Positions 8,533 through 16,714 of a stretch of DNA of 64,000 bases are shown here, one piece after another. Within the stretch, counting starts at the first letter, position 1. Each line of letters starts with the position of its first letter. The stretch is from Pediococcus cellicola. GTDB taxonomy: Bacteria > Bacillota > Bacilli > Lactobacillales > Lactobacillaceae. The DNA lies in assembly GCF_001438655.1 (NCBI RefSeq), contig NZ_JQBR01000002.1:92057-156056 (forward strand), written 5' to 3'. The notes below the pieces were generated by a model. That model was not told where the DNA came from. It ran no database searches and saw only the letters and a program-made list of their open reading frames with translations. The translations under genes were made by a program, and so were the position numbers.

Positions 8533-8576
8533 AAAAATCTCAACACAGTTAGCACTTTGCCAACTTGCATCGAGAT
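8533..8576 (-). terminator. Probable terminator of the alcohol dehydrogenase gene
   Basis: AAAATCTC and GAGATTTT arms enclose a loop of about 29 bases that has weak internal pairing. On the minus strand the 3' arm runs into six T. It sits downstream of the gene ending at 8598. Confidence 0.55.
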
Positions 8577-8597
8577 TTTGGGGATTTTTTTATTAAT

Positions 8598-9638
8598 TTA
8601 GCCTTCGCTTACGATCAACAATGATTTGATCGCTGTTCGTTTGTCCATAGCCTCATAGGCGTCTTGGATGTGGTCCAAATCAAAACGCTTTGTAAAGACC
8701 TTTCCAGGATTAATCTGACCGCTTAAAACCGCATCTAACAAGACGGCTTTATCATCCGTGGTAACCGAAGCAAGTCCGCCACGCAATCCAATGTTGCGCC
8801 AGAAAAGATTGTTCGTGTTCATTTCTGCTTTTTGAGGCACACCCACACGGCCGACAACGGCTCCAGGACGACCAACCTTAACAGCAGTATCCACGGATTG
8901 TGCGGTACCGACACATTCCAAAACCGCATCTGCACCACTACCAGTTAGTTCCATAACCTTCTTGACCGCTTCATCCCCACGTTCTGGGATAATATCAGTG
9001 GCACCAAATTCACGTGCTAATTGTTGGCGGTCTTCGTGACGACTCATCGCAATAATCCGTTTTGCCCCCAGCAACTTAGCTGAAAGGACGCCACATAAAC
9101 CAACCGCACCGTCTCCCATAACAACAACTGTGTCACCTTTTTTCACTTCCGCACTAGCAGCTGCATGGTAGCCGGTTGCCATGACATCCGCTAAAGTTAA
9201 CAGTGAATTTAATTGGTCGTCTGAATAATCAGCTGGCTTGCCCGGGATCTTGACTAAGCCCCAGTTGGCGTTTGTATAACGTAAATACTCGCCTTGATAG
9301 CCACCATTGCCACCAGATTCTTGATTTAAACAGTCCCCATCAAAACCAGCCAGACATGCTGCACAATGGCCACACCCATGTGTAAATGGCACGATAACAA
9401 AGTCGCCAACCTTAATATCAGTCACATCGGTCCCAACTTCTTCAACCACACCAATGGCTTCGTGTCCAACCAAGGAATTTGGCTGACGTTTAGAGATGCC
9501 ACGATACCACCACAAGTCGGAACCACAGACACATGCGCGAACCACTTTGACCAGGGCATCCGTTGCCTTTTCAATTTTTGGTTTTGCCACCTCTTGGGCT
9601 TCCATTTTTCCCGGTTCAATAAATACTGCTGCTTTCAC
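8598..9638 (-). CDS. Zinc-dependent alcohol dehydrogenase family protein
   Basis: A 346-residue medium-chain dehydrogenase. Catalytic zinc ligands fit Cys38 (CGSD) and His59-Glu60 (GHEAIG). The structural zinc lobe fits Cys89, Cys92, Cys95 and Cys103. A Rossmann loop GDGAVGLCG lies near residue 174. It would oxidise an alcohol or reduce an aldehyde with NAD(P); the substrate is not evident. It starts at GTG 9638 with GGGAG about ten bases upstream; an overlapping ATG just before is out of frame. Single gene with its own terminator. Confidence 0.87.
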   Translation of the reverse strand: MKAAVFIEPGKMEAQEVAKPKIEKATDALVKVVRACVCGSDLWWYRGISKRQPNSLVGHEAIGVVEEVGTDVTDIKVGDFVIVPFTHGCGHCAACLAGFDGDCLNQESGGNGGYQGEYLRYTNANWGLVKIPGKPADYSDDQLNSLLTLADVMATGYHAAASAEVKKGDTVVVMGDGAVGLCGVLSAKLLGAKRIIAMSRHEDRQQLAREFGATDIIPERGDEAVKKVMELTGSGADAVLECVGTAQSVDTAVKVGRPGAVVGRVGVPQKAEMNTNNLFWRNIGLRGGLASVTTDDKAVLLDAVLSGQINPGKVFTKRFDLDHIQDAYEAMDKRTAIKSLLIVSEG

Positions 9639-9733
9639 GAATAGCCATCTCCCAAATATGAGTTATTATTTTACTATCTTATCATAGATCTTTGCGCCCA
9701 CTCCAAAGCAAGTTGCTGATTCATCCTTTTTAT

Positions 9734-10546
9734 CTAGTCATTTTGCGAAAAATACGTTGTTAAAAATTGGGCAACCCCATCGTGATCATTATCAACAGCG
9801 GTCACTTGATTAGCTGTTTGTTTCGCTTCTGGGGTGCCATTTGCCATGGCAACACCCACGCCCGCACTAGCCAACATTTCCAAGTCGTTTTGAGCATCCC
9901 CAAAAGTCATTAAATTTTCGCGTGTCCACCCAAAATGGTCTAATAACACATCCAATGCAGATCCTTTATCGATTCCTGGTTTCAAAAATTCCAAAATCAT
10001 TGGTTGTGACCGAACAATATGAAATTCTTGTTTGAGTTGCGCCGGCATGTGAACCACAATATGATTCAAAGTTGCTGGTGTCGCGCAGATGACCGCCTTG
10101 CTGTAATCTACGGCTGGCAACTTGATAAATGGCGTATGGAGAAAATGCATATTTCCACCCAAGCGTTTTTCATAACCCGAAAGTGGCAAGTCATTAATTG
10201 GGTATCCTCCATTAAAGTCCAGGATATCGAGTGGGTAACCATGTGCCATGCAGAATTTATGGAGATCTGCAAAATGAGCCCGTTTCATACCGTCGGCCAT
10301 TAAAGGTTGTTTATCCACATTATGAATAACCAGAGAGCCGTTGAAATTAACCGAGTAGTCTTTTTCACCCATTAACTCTAATTGTTTTAGCCAGTCCCAA
10401 ATCGCATTAATGGGCCGCCCTGTGCATAACACAATTCGTTTGCCTTGCCTATGCAATTTTTTTAAAACCCGCGTATTTGTTTCACTAATTTTCTTCTCTG
10501 AATTCAGTAAGGTGTTGTCCAAATCCAGTGCAATCATCTTAATCAA
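9734..10546 (-). CDS. Cof-type HAD-superfamily phosphatase
   Basis: A 270-residue cytoplasmic phosphatase. The nucleophile motif DLDNTLL is at residues 8-14 (Asp8 and Asp10), and motif IV reads FGDAQNDLEML near the C-terminus. A Cof-type cap domain lies between. Members dephosphorylate sugar phosphates and similar metabolites. The start is TTG 10546, nine bases from GGAGG; an internal ATG three codons on is too far from the site. It is divergent from the epimerase gene at 10697. Confidence 0.85.
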   Translation of the reverse strand: MIKMIALDLDNTLLNSEKKISETNTRVLKKLHRQGKRIVLCTGRPINAIWDWLKQLELMGEKDYSVNFNGSLVIHNVDKQPLMADGMKRAHFADLHKFCMAHGYPLDILDFNGGYPINDLPLSGYEKRLGGNMHFLHTPFIKLPAVDYSKAVICATPATLNHIVVHMPAQLKQEFHIVRSQPMILEFLKPGIDKGSALDVLLDHFGWTRENLMTFGDAQNDLEMLASAGVGVAMANGTPEAKQTANQVTAVDNDHDGVAQFLTTYFSQND

Positions 10547-10696
10547 TCTAAACTACCTCCTGCTTTCATTGCCAACGGACATGACTTTTCGAAAGTTTGT
10601 TAAAGTTCTAAGATTTCGTTTTAGAAAGCCTTTACATTGTTCGCCAACTGTTCCATCATATACCTGTACCCAATAAATTGAAAAGAGGCAATATGA

Positions 10697-11578
10697 ATGA
10701 TTACGATTAAAAACAACAATTTAGAAGTTGAAATAGACCAACTTGGTGCACAAGTTACCCATGTCGTGGATGTCAAAAGTAATTTTGATTATATCTGGAA
10801 TGGCAAAGCTTGGAAACGCCATGCACCAATCTTATTCCCCTCAATCGGGAGATCGAATGACGATCACTACGTTGTGGATGGTCAGACTTATCCAATGCCT
10901 CAACATGGTTTTGCCCGGGACCTCCAGTGGGAAAATGTGCGCAAAGCCGACGATCAAGTTCTTTTAGAACTAAAAGCTAGTCCCAAAACAAAAGAATACT
11001 ATCCATTCGACTTTACCTTACAAGTTGACTACAAGCTTGTGGGCAATCAGCTGTTAACTAAATACAGCGTTACGAATAATGATAAAACCAGCATGCCATA
11101 CGCTCTGGGTTCACACCCTGGCTTTAATATTCCCATTGATGATGACGGTGTATTTGAAGACTACACCCTGACATTTGGACCACATCCTAAGCAAATTGAA
11201 CAACTGGGAATTAATCCTGCCCCATTCCGTGATGGCACCAAAGCACCTTTCACGGCCGTAGATCAAAATAATGCATTGAAGCTAGATCACCGCACTTTTG
11301 ACGATGGCTTAATTATTTTGGATGCTAAAAAAATCGAAACCGTCACCCTAAGTTCTGATCAAACCGCTCATGAAATCAAGCTTAATGTCAAACATTTCCC
11401 ATACATCACCTTGTGGACCATGGAAAATGCAACGGAGCCTTATCTTTGTATCGAGCCTTTCGCTGGCCTTCCTGATCAAGCCAGTGATCACCCAACTGAT
11501 TGGGCGAACAAGAAAGGTAACAACTTCGCTGAACCCGGGGAAACACAATCGTTTGAATACGGGATTGAATTTTCATAA
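10697..11578 (+). CDS. Aldose 1-epimerase (galactose mutarotase-like), LacX type
   Basis: A 293-residue protein of the galactose mutarotase-like fold. It has an early ILFPSIGR segment, HGFARDL with the expected histidine near residue 75, GSHPGFN and a C-terminal PYLCIEPFAG. It would interconvert anomers of an aldose. This LacX-like subgroup is often seen with lactose/tagatose genes, but here it lies about 4 kb from the lac genes. Start ATG 10697 is eight bases after GAGG. Terminator follows at 11612. Confidence 0.85.
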   Translation: MITIKNNNLEVEIDQLGAQVTHVVDVKSNFDYIWNGKAWKRHAPILFPSIGRSNDDHYVVDGQTYPMPQHGFARDLQWENVRKADDQVLLELKASPKTKEYYPFDFTLQVDYKLVGNQLLTKYSVTNNDKTSMPYALGSHPGFNIPIDDDGVFEDYTLTFGPHPKQIEQLGINPAPFRDGTKAPFTAVDQNNALKLDHRTFDDGLIILDAKKIETVTLSSDQTAHEIKLNVKHFPYITLWTMENATEPYLCIEPFAGLPDQASDHPTDWANKKGNNFAEPGETQSFEYGIEFS

Positions 11579-11611
11579 CTCACTTTTTACAAATTAAACA
11601 TGGTAAAATAG

Positions 11612-11643
11612 GAACAGCGTGTGTTTTTGCGTTGTTCTTTTTT
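11612..11643 (+). terminator. Terminator after the aldose epimerase
   Basis: An 8-bp stem with one G-T pair (11612-11619 with 11630-11637) followed by six T. Confidence 0.7.
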
Positions 11644-11748
11644 ATCTTACTAATAAAATAATATGGAGAGTGTTTTTGGTTTTCCAAAAATGGCAGAAAC
11701 AAGTCTAAAAACAATACTTTTTACTTCGCTACACTAACTATTCAGGCG

Positions 11749-12444
11749 ATGCTTAAAGTTTACTCGCCTTTTAGCCACTCTCAGACTGGAAGTGTCATTA
11801 TCAAAAAATTTACCGTTTATCTTATTCGTCACGGCGAAACTTATCTCAACAAATTTGACCGGATGCAGGGCTGGGCTGATGCACCTTTAACTGAAAAAGG
11901 CATTCAAGACGCCCATCAAGCGGCTCAAAAAGTCCAGAACGTCCATTTTGATCAAGCTTTCTCGAGTGACTTAAGCCGCGCTGTCAATACCGCTCACATC
12001 ATTTTAAAGGATACGCACAACGATTCCTTGCAAGTCACCCAACTCAAAAATATTCGGGAAGCTTTCTTTGGCTATTTTGAAGGTGCTAATGGTCCCGAAA
12101 CTTGGGACACCATTTGCCGGCCTCTAGGCTACAGTGGCATTGACGATTTCTTGAGTGAACATACATTTTATGAAGCGCGCGATGCCATGCACGCCGCTGA
12201 TCCTTTCAAAGTGGCTGAAGACGCCCAAACTTTCAAAAAACGGATCTTGGCTGGTGTCGACCAATTGGCAGAACAGGCACATGACGGTGAAACATTACTT
12301 GTGGTCTCCCACATGGATGCCATTCGTAGTCTGATTCAGCTTTTGAATCCACAAATAGATGTCCATTTACCAATAAAAAATGGAAGTCTTAACATTCTCA
12401 ACTTTACCGATAATCACGCCGAAGTTGTGGCTTATGACAAGTAA
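11749..12444 (+). CDS. Histidine phosphatase superfamily protein, paralogue C
   Basis: The frame gives 231 residues with LIRHGET and a second histidine in VVSHMDA. It aligns along its length with the protein at 3954 (RMQGWADAPLTEKG, FGYFEGANG, AADPF). Alignment suggests the true N-terminus is near residue 17 or 18 (IIKKFTVYLIRHG). No ATG, GTG or TTG exists there, although GGAAGTG lies just upstream, so initiation may use ATT or ATC at about 11797-11802. The ATG at 11749 adds an unmatched leader and has only a weak site. The product is secure; the start is not. Confidence 0.75.
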   Translation: MLKVYSPFSHSQTGSVIIKKFTVYLIRHGETYLNKFDRMQGWADAPLTEKGIQDAHQAAQKVQNVHFDQAFSSDLSRAVNTAHIILKDTHNDSLQVTQLKNIREAFFGYFEGANGPETWDTICRPLGYSGIDDFLSEHTFYEARDAMHAADPFKVAEDAQTFKKRILAGVDQLAEQAHDGETLLVVSHMDAIRSLIQLLNPQIDVHLPIKNGSLNILNFTDNHAEVVAYDK

Positions 12445-12516
12445 AGAGCTTCTATGCAAACTATTTTAATTCTGCTTCTAATCATGAGACAATCAAGATA
12501 GAAAGCAGGTGGCAAA

Positions 12517-12681
12517 ATGGCTGATAAAAAACAAACTGATATGCCCGCATGTCTAATTGAGCCTACTGGTACAGCTAAGGTTGAACAAGATCGACTTGCA
12601 CGTATTCACGACGAATTGGTAAATCGCCAGCTCGCAGAATTAGGAATTGCACCTCGAAAGTTATCCACAGAAAAAAATTAA
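12517..12681 (+). CDS. 54-residue small hypothetical protein
   Basis: An ATG at 12517 follows a GCAGGTGG ribosome site. The protein (MADKKQTDMP... ending LSTEKN) is hydrophilic with a helical middle EQDRLARIHDELVNRQLAEL. It has no signal or membrane segment. It is followed at once by a strong terminator, which supports a real small transcript. It shares a MAD-x-K start and a Gln/Glu-rich helix with the 43-residue protein at 14740. I do not recognise the family. Confidence 0.6.
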   Translation: MADKKQTDMPACLIEPTGTAKVEQDRLARIHDELVNRQLAELGIAPRKLSTEKN

Positions 12682-12690
12682 TCAGTTTCC

Positions 12691-12730
12691 AAAAAAACAA
12701 GACGAGGAAAATTTCCCGTCTTGTTTTTTT
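12691..12730. terminator. Bidirectional terminator
   Basis: Perfect 14-bp arms (12691-12704 with 12717-12730), with further GGAA/TTCC pairing inside and A-run and T-run flanks. It ends the 54-residue gene on the plus strand and the MFS gene on the minus strand. Confidence 0.88.
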
Positions 12731-14141
12731 AAGCTATCTTTTTCTGTTTAGCGGCTTGATTGATTGCGTACACGAGTACCATGAAGGTCACGGCCATTAA
12801 AATCGTCAAAACCAACAGTGCGTGGCGTGAGCCGATCGCCGTTAAGTCAGCTTGATTGCCATTTTTACTTAACTGACTTGCCCCAATTATGGTAGAGACA
12901 ATTGACGTCCCAACCGCACCCGCAAACTGTTGAATGGTGTTTAAAATTGCATTGCCATCCGCTTGCTGCTCATTTTTTAATGTAGATAATCCGTTTGTCA
13001 TCACATTTCCAAAAATCAATCCAATCCCAAACATATAAAAGACATAAATAGTTAAGATCAAGCCATTTGAAACGTTTAGAGCGAAACTTGTAAATAAAAC
13101 TAGGCCGATAAATACGATGGTACTACCTGTAAGTAAAGGTTTCTTAGCTCCCCAACGATCAAAAATACGGCCACTGATTGGCGACATGACTGCTCCCAAA
13201 GCGGCACCTGGTAAAACGACTAACCCAGCGATGGTAGCAGTTGCGTCATTTACCAGCTGCATATAGTTGGGCAAGATGAAGGACATACCTAACGAGATCA
13301 GTTGCAACGCGAAAAACACAAACACGTGCGCAGCAAATGCCACATTTCCTAAAACGCGCAAATCAATAATTGGCTGCGTAATATGTAAACTGCGATAAAT
13401 CAGCCCCATTAAACCAATCACGCCCACCACAAGAGCACCTGCCACAGATAAGCTCATAAAACGTGTCGCTCCCATATTGCTGAATCCTAAAATAAAGCCA
13501 ATGAAGGTCGCAGCAATTAATAAAACACTCAATGGATCAAATCTGATGGCTTGTGTAGGCCGTTTTTGTTCAATCGTCTTAATTCCCGTAACCAAAGAAA
13601 TCACTAACAATGGGACTAAAATGATAAAGACAAACCGCCAACCTAGACTGGCTACCACAACGCCACCAAATGTGGGTCCAATTGCCGGTGCCACAGCTGT
13701 AATTAACGTGCCAATGCCCATCATCATCCCAATTTTGCTGCTAGGGACCTGATCAATAATAATATTGAACATTAGTGGCAGTGCAATCCCAGTGCCACAT
13801 CCCTGAATAATACGCCCCAGTAGTAAAATGGGAAAAATCGGTGCAACTGCATCCAGGATTAGACCTGTTAAAAAAAGCAAGTTGGCCGTGATGAATAAAG
13901 ATTTGGTTCTAAATCGCGTTTTCAGTGCTGAAGACAATGGCACAATAATCGCTACGGTCAATAAATACCCCGTTGTTAACCACTGCACGATACTGGTGGT
14001 CACATTGAATTCTTTCATCAATGTTGGGAACGTTATGTTCATGGCTGTTTCAACAATGACCCCACTAAAGGACATAAGCCCTGTGGCAATGACTGCTGCA
14101 ATAACTTGTGGCCGAATCCGTTGATTGGTTTCAGTTTTCAT
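12729..14141 (-). CDS. MFS drug-efflux transporter, DHA2 (EmrB/QacA) type
   Basis: A 470-residue protein with about 14 membrane segments. It has GRIIQGCGTGIALPL in the fourth helix region and a motif C-like GPTFGGVV, both typical of multidrug:proton antiporters with 14 helices. It likely exports lipophilic drugs or toxic organics. The gene starts five bases after the marR stop and forms an operon with it. Confidence 0.88.
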   Translation of the reverse strand: MKTETNQRIRPQVIAAVIATGLMSFSGVIVETAMNITFPTLMKEFNVTTSIVQWLTTGYLLTVAIIVPLSSALKTRFRTKSLFITANLLFLTGLILDAVAPIFPILLLGRIIQGCGTGIALPLMFNIIIDQVPSSKIGMMMGIGTLITAVAPAIGPTFGGVVVASLGWRFVFIILVPLLVISLVTGIKTIEQKRPTQAIRFDPLSVLLIAATFIGFILGFSNMGATRFMSLSVAGALVVGVIGLMGLIYRSLHITQPIIDLRVLGNVAFAAHVFVFFALQLISLGMSFILPNYMQLVNDATATIAGLVVLPGAALGAVMSPISGRIFDRWGAKKPLLTGSTIVFIGLVLFTSFALNVSNGLILTIYVFYMFGIGLIFGNVMTNGLSTLKNEQQADGNAILNTIQQFAGAVGTSIVSTIIGASQLSKNGNQADLTAIGSRHALLVLTILMAVTFMVLVYAINQAAKQKKIA

Positions 14142-14146
14142 ATCGA

Positions 14147-14605
14147 TTAACGCTCACGTTCCTTTCCGTAATTTTTTCCGGCTTCATCAACGATTAAAAA
14201 TTGTAAAATTTTGGTAAATGTCATGAGTTCTTCGCGACTAAAATGGGCTTCTAAACTAGTACGTTGAACTTTCATATAATCACGATTCAACTGAACAAAC
14301 GGTTGCACCTTTTTGGTCAGTTGAATTTCTTTTTGGCGTGCATCATCCTTGGCAACTAACCGAAGAATCAATCCCTTTTTCTCCATGCGTTGTAAAAGCG
14401 TGGTGGCACTTGATCGGCGGATAGCAAACTCAGTTTCAATATCACGTTGTAAACACATTTGCTGTGGATATTTGCCAAGAAAATCAATGATTGATAACTG
14501 AACACCAGTTAGGCCATAACCAGCTGCAAAGGTATCGATGTGACGACTAAGTGTATTATTGGCATGTTTCACTAGCCGTCCGTATTTGGATAGATCTTTT
14601 GACAT
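14147..14605 (-). CDS. MarR-family transcriptional regulator
   Basis: A 152-residue winged-helix repressor. The recognition region is about residues 45-90 (CLQRDIETEFAIRRSSATTLLQRMEKKGLI), with the wing and the dimerising helices on either side. ATG 14605 is nine bases after GAGGAG; the in-frame ATG at 14614 touches the ribosome site and is unlikely. It leads the MFS operon and has a palindrome at its own transcription start, implying autorepression relieved by a ligand. Confidence 0.87.
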   Translation of the reverse strand: MSKDLSKYGRLVKHANNTLSRHIDTFAAGYGLTGVQLSIIDFLGKYPQQMCLQRDIETEFAIRRSSATTLLQRMEKKGLILRLVAKDDARQKEIQLTKKVQPFVQLNRDYMKVQRTSLEAHFSREELMTFTKILQFLIVDEAGKNYGKERER

Positions 14606-14625
14606 CAATTTCATCTCCTCAATTT

Positions 14626-14641
14626 CGTTAGCAAGCTAACG
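14626..14641. promoter_or_regulatory. MarR operator palindrome
   Basis: CGTTAGC-AA-GCTAACG is a perfect inverted repeat. It lies about six bases downstream of the -10 box of the marR promoter, so it would cover the transcription start. Confidence 0.75.
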
Positions 14642-14647
14642 TTTTAC

Positions 14648-14677
14648 ATTATAAAACAATTTACGCTAAAATTGCAA
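14648..14677 (-). promoter_or_regulatory. Promoter of the marR-MFS operon
   Basis: On the minus strand TTGCAA (complement of 14672-14677) and TATAAT (complement of 14648-14653) are separated by 18 bases. The operator follows directly. Confidence 0.7.
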
Positions 14678-14709
14678 AAAAAGCCATCAAGATGCAGCTC
14701 ATCTTGATG
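14678..14709 (-). terminator. Terminator of the lacR-lacABD operon
   Basis: CATCAAGATG (14685-14694) and CATCTTGATG (14700-14709) form a stem. On the minus strand it is followed by seven T. It ends transcription after the 43-residue gene and directly abuts the marR -35 box. Confidence 0.85.
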
Positions 14710-14739
14710 ACTTAATGTGACTATTCTGTTAATAAATAA

Positions 14740-14871
14740 TTATCTGCTACCGACTTTGGAAATTGGAAATTCGGCAATTTGTTCTTTAATCATTTGCTGA
14801 TGTAACACTTCAGCATTATCAACTTCATGCTTTTGTTCTTTGGTTAATGTTTTCTTTTCTGTATCAGCCAT
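14740..14871 (-). CDS. 43-residue small protein at the end of the lac operon
   Basis: An ATG at 14871 follows an AGAGGT site, 14 bases after the DUF4867 stop. The protein (MADTEKKTLT... ending SKVGSR) is hydrophilic and helical. The operon terminator follows, so it is probably the last gene of the lacR operon. It resembles the 54-residue protein at 12517 in its MAD start and Gln/Glu content. Function unknown. Confidence 0.6.
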   Translation of the reverse strand: MADTEKKTLTKEQKHEVDNAEVLHQQMIKEQIAEFPISKVGSR

Positions 14872-14885
14872 TTCGATCTACCTCT

Positions 14886-15563
14886 TTATTTTTGAATTGG
14901 CTTAATGTCGATTAAGGCGCCTTTGACACCAGGTAAGATTCCCTGTGCAATTTTATCTTTTCTAACGGCATGCGCCATTTGGAACTTGTTTTGTTTCACA
15001 ATCATTTTATTGGTTGCTTTAAACCCATCCGGTAATGGTTGATTCGTACCCTGTAATACCATCACAATGGCCTTAAAACCACTGTCGTCCACCTTGCATG
15101 GGCTATAATGTAAGGTATCACTGTACATTTCAAAAACTGTGCCCCGCGGAACAAAGAAGAGTTTCGCATGTTCTTCGGCATTGTATTCATAATCATGAAT
15201 ATCTTGGCGTTTGCCTAAAACCATTACCACATCAGTAAATGTAATATTAACTTCACTGCCCTGATGGAATTCAATCGCTGAAAATGAAGTGCTTTGTCCC
15301 ATACAAGGACCCGCTGAAATTGGCATACCAGCATAAACATCGGCCGCAATTTGTTTGATTGTGGCATCATTTTCAAGGTTTTCATCATCAGGAATATAGT
15401 CGTTATGATCACTTGGAATCTTCACTTGAGAATCCATGTAACTGGTAACCTTACTCAAATCATACTGTTTATAAACTAAGCCAAAATCAGCAAATTCATC
15501 ACTATTAATATCGTAAATGGTTTTGTCAGGATTAGCTTTTTTTATTTCATCAAAATTACTCAT
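14886..15563 (-). CDS. DUF4867-family (cupin-like) protein
   Basis: A 225-residue cytoplasmic protein matching the DUF4867 family as I recall it, which occurs beside tagatose-6-phosphate pathway genes in lactobacilli. The middle has cupin-like features: FHQGSEVNI, LGKRQDIHDYEY and KLFFVPRGTVFEMYSDTLHYSPCK. The last segment carries a glutamate-free HYSPC that could bind a metal or sugar. A role in sugar-phosphate isomerisation or sensing is a guess. It has a GGAG site and follows lacD with a hairpin between them. Confidence 0.7.
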   Translation of the reverse strand: MSNFDEIKKANPDKTIYDINSDEFADFGLVYKQYDLSKVTSYMDSQVKIPSDHNDYIPDDENLENDATIKQIAADVYAGMPISAGPCMGQSTSFSAIEFHQGSEVNITFTDVVMVLGKRQDIHDYEYNAEEHAKLFFVPRGTVFEMYSDTLHYSPCKVDDSGFKAIVMVLQGTNQPLPDGFKATNKMIVKQNKFQMAHAVRKDKIAQGILPGVKGALIDIKPIQK

Positions 15564-15582
15564 AAATTATCTCCATTTTCAG

Positions 15583-15614
15583 AAAAAGGATTGTACCGCA
15601 TTGGCACAATCCTT
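15583..15614 (-). terminator. Intra-operon hairpin between lacD and the DUF4867 gene
   Basis: A perfect 9-bp stem (15586-15594 with 15606-15614) followed on the minus strand by five T. It is probably a partial terminator that lowers expression of the downstream genes. Confidence 0.6.
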
Positions 15615-15628
15615 AAGGTTAAAAGCAA

Positions 15629-16624
15629 TTATTTTTGAACCTTGTCGTACCATGAACTTGCAGTGTCAGCCAAAACTTTGTTTAAGTCTTCAATATTTTG
15701 ACGGCCTTGAGTTTGTAACCATTTACGACCAGCTTCTTCACTTTCACCAGCAAATGGTTCAACTGAATGACGCCATGTAGCACGGCCACAAAGCACACCG
15801 TTAAAGCTTGAGCCTGCTTCTTTAGCAAACTTCAATTCTTCTTGGAATAACTCTGCAGAAACACCAGCACTCAAGAAAATGAATGGTAAGTCTGTGGCAT
15901 CACTTTGTTCTTTGTAATACTTCAAAGCTTCGTCACGTGTGTAAACAACATCGTCAGAATTCTTAGCAAATCCTTCAACAAATGCTTGGTTTACAGGAAC
16001 TTCAAGCTTCAAAACATCAACACCGTATTGAGGTTTTGAAAATTCTTTTGTCATTTCAATAACTTTGTGTGGCTTTACCTTAGCGTATTCCTTGCCAGTC
16101 GCATCATCGTTATTAGCATCGTATGAAACTAATTCCAAGAACAATGGCATGTCTTCGCCCTTGCATTCACTACCTAAACGTTCGATGAAGACTTGTTTGC
16201 GATGATTAATGTCGCCGCCTTCGTCTGGATCGTAGTAAAGCAAGAATTTAATTGCGTCAGCTCCTTGTTCCTTCAAACGACGAACTGACCAATCATCCAA
16301 AATGTCTGGGAAACGACCAGGTTCAGTAGCATCATAACCAGTGCGTTCGTATGCAAGCAATAAGCCGGCACCATCTGCACGAGCCTTTGAAGCTGGAAGA
16401 CCATATTGAGGGTCTAACAAAATACCTGTGGCATATTGTGTCAATTCGCTTGATACAGCAACCTTAAAGTCTTCGATTTCTTTTTGAGAAGCTTCTTTGC
16501 CACTTGCAGCACCGATCATCTTTTTAAGTGATCCACGTTGGTCAATAGCTAAAGCATCAATGACGCCATCTTTATTTGATAAAGCTTGGATTCCTTTTTC
16601 CTTACCTGGTGTTAATTTCAACAT
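15629..16624 (-). CDS. lacD: Tagatose-1,6-bisphosphate aldolase
   Basis: A 331-residue class I aldolase of the LacD family, close to the usual 325-332. Family marks include AIDQRGSLKKMI near the N-terminus and the Schiff-base lysine region DAIKFLLYYDPDE. It splits tagatose-1,6-bisphosphate to dihydroxyacetone phosphate and glyceraldehyde-3-phosphate. ATG 16624 (MLKLTPGKEKG) has AAAAGGGG upstream; a 13-codon extension to 16663 contains that site and is not coding. It lies between lacB and DUF4867 in the lacR operon; lacC is missing. Confidence 0.93.
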   Translation of the reverse strand: MLKLTPGKEKGIQALSNKDGVIDALAIDQRGSLKKMIGAASGKEASQKEIEDFKVAVSSELTQYATGILLDPQYGLPASKARADGAGLLLAYERTGYDATEPGRFPDILDDWSVRRLKEQGADAIKFLLYYDPDEGGDINHRKQVFIERLGSECKGEDMPLFLELVSYDANNDDATGKEYAKVKPHKVIEMTKEFSKPQYGVDVLKLEVPVNQAFVEGFAKNSDDVVYTRDEALKYYKEQSDATDLPFIFLSAGVSAELFQEELKFAKEAGSSFNGVLCGRATWRHSVEPFAGESEEAGRKWLQTQGRQNIEDLNKVLADTASSWYDKVQK

Positions 16625-16714
16625 AAAATGATTACCCCTTTTTTGTTTTTCATGATTTCTCATGATTTATTTCAAGAACGCTTTCATTATAAAACGCTTA
16701 CCGGAATTTAACAA

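Noticed and set aside
16640-16700. cre-like and -10-like sequence between lacB and lacD
   Set aside because: The second half of the cre consensus is missing and no matching -35 box is present.
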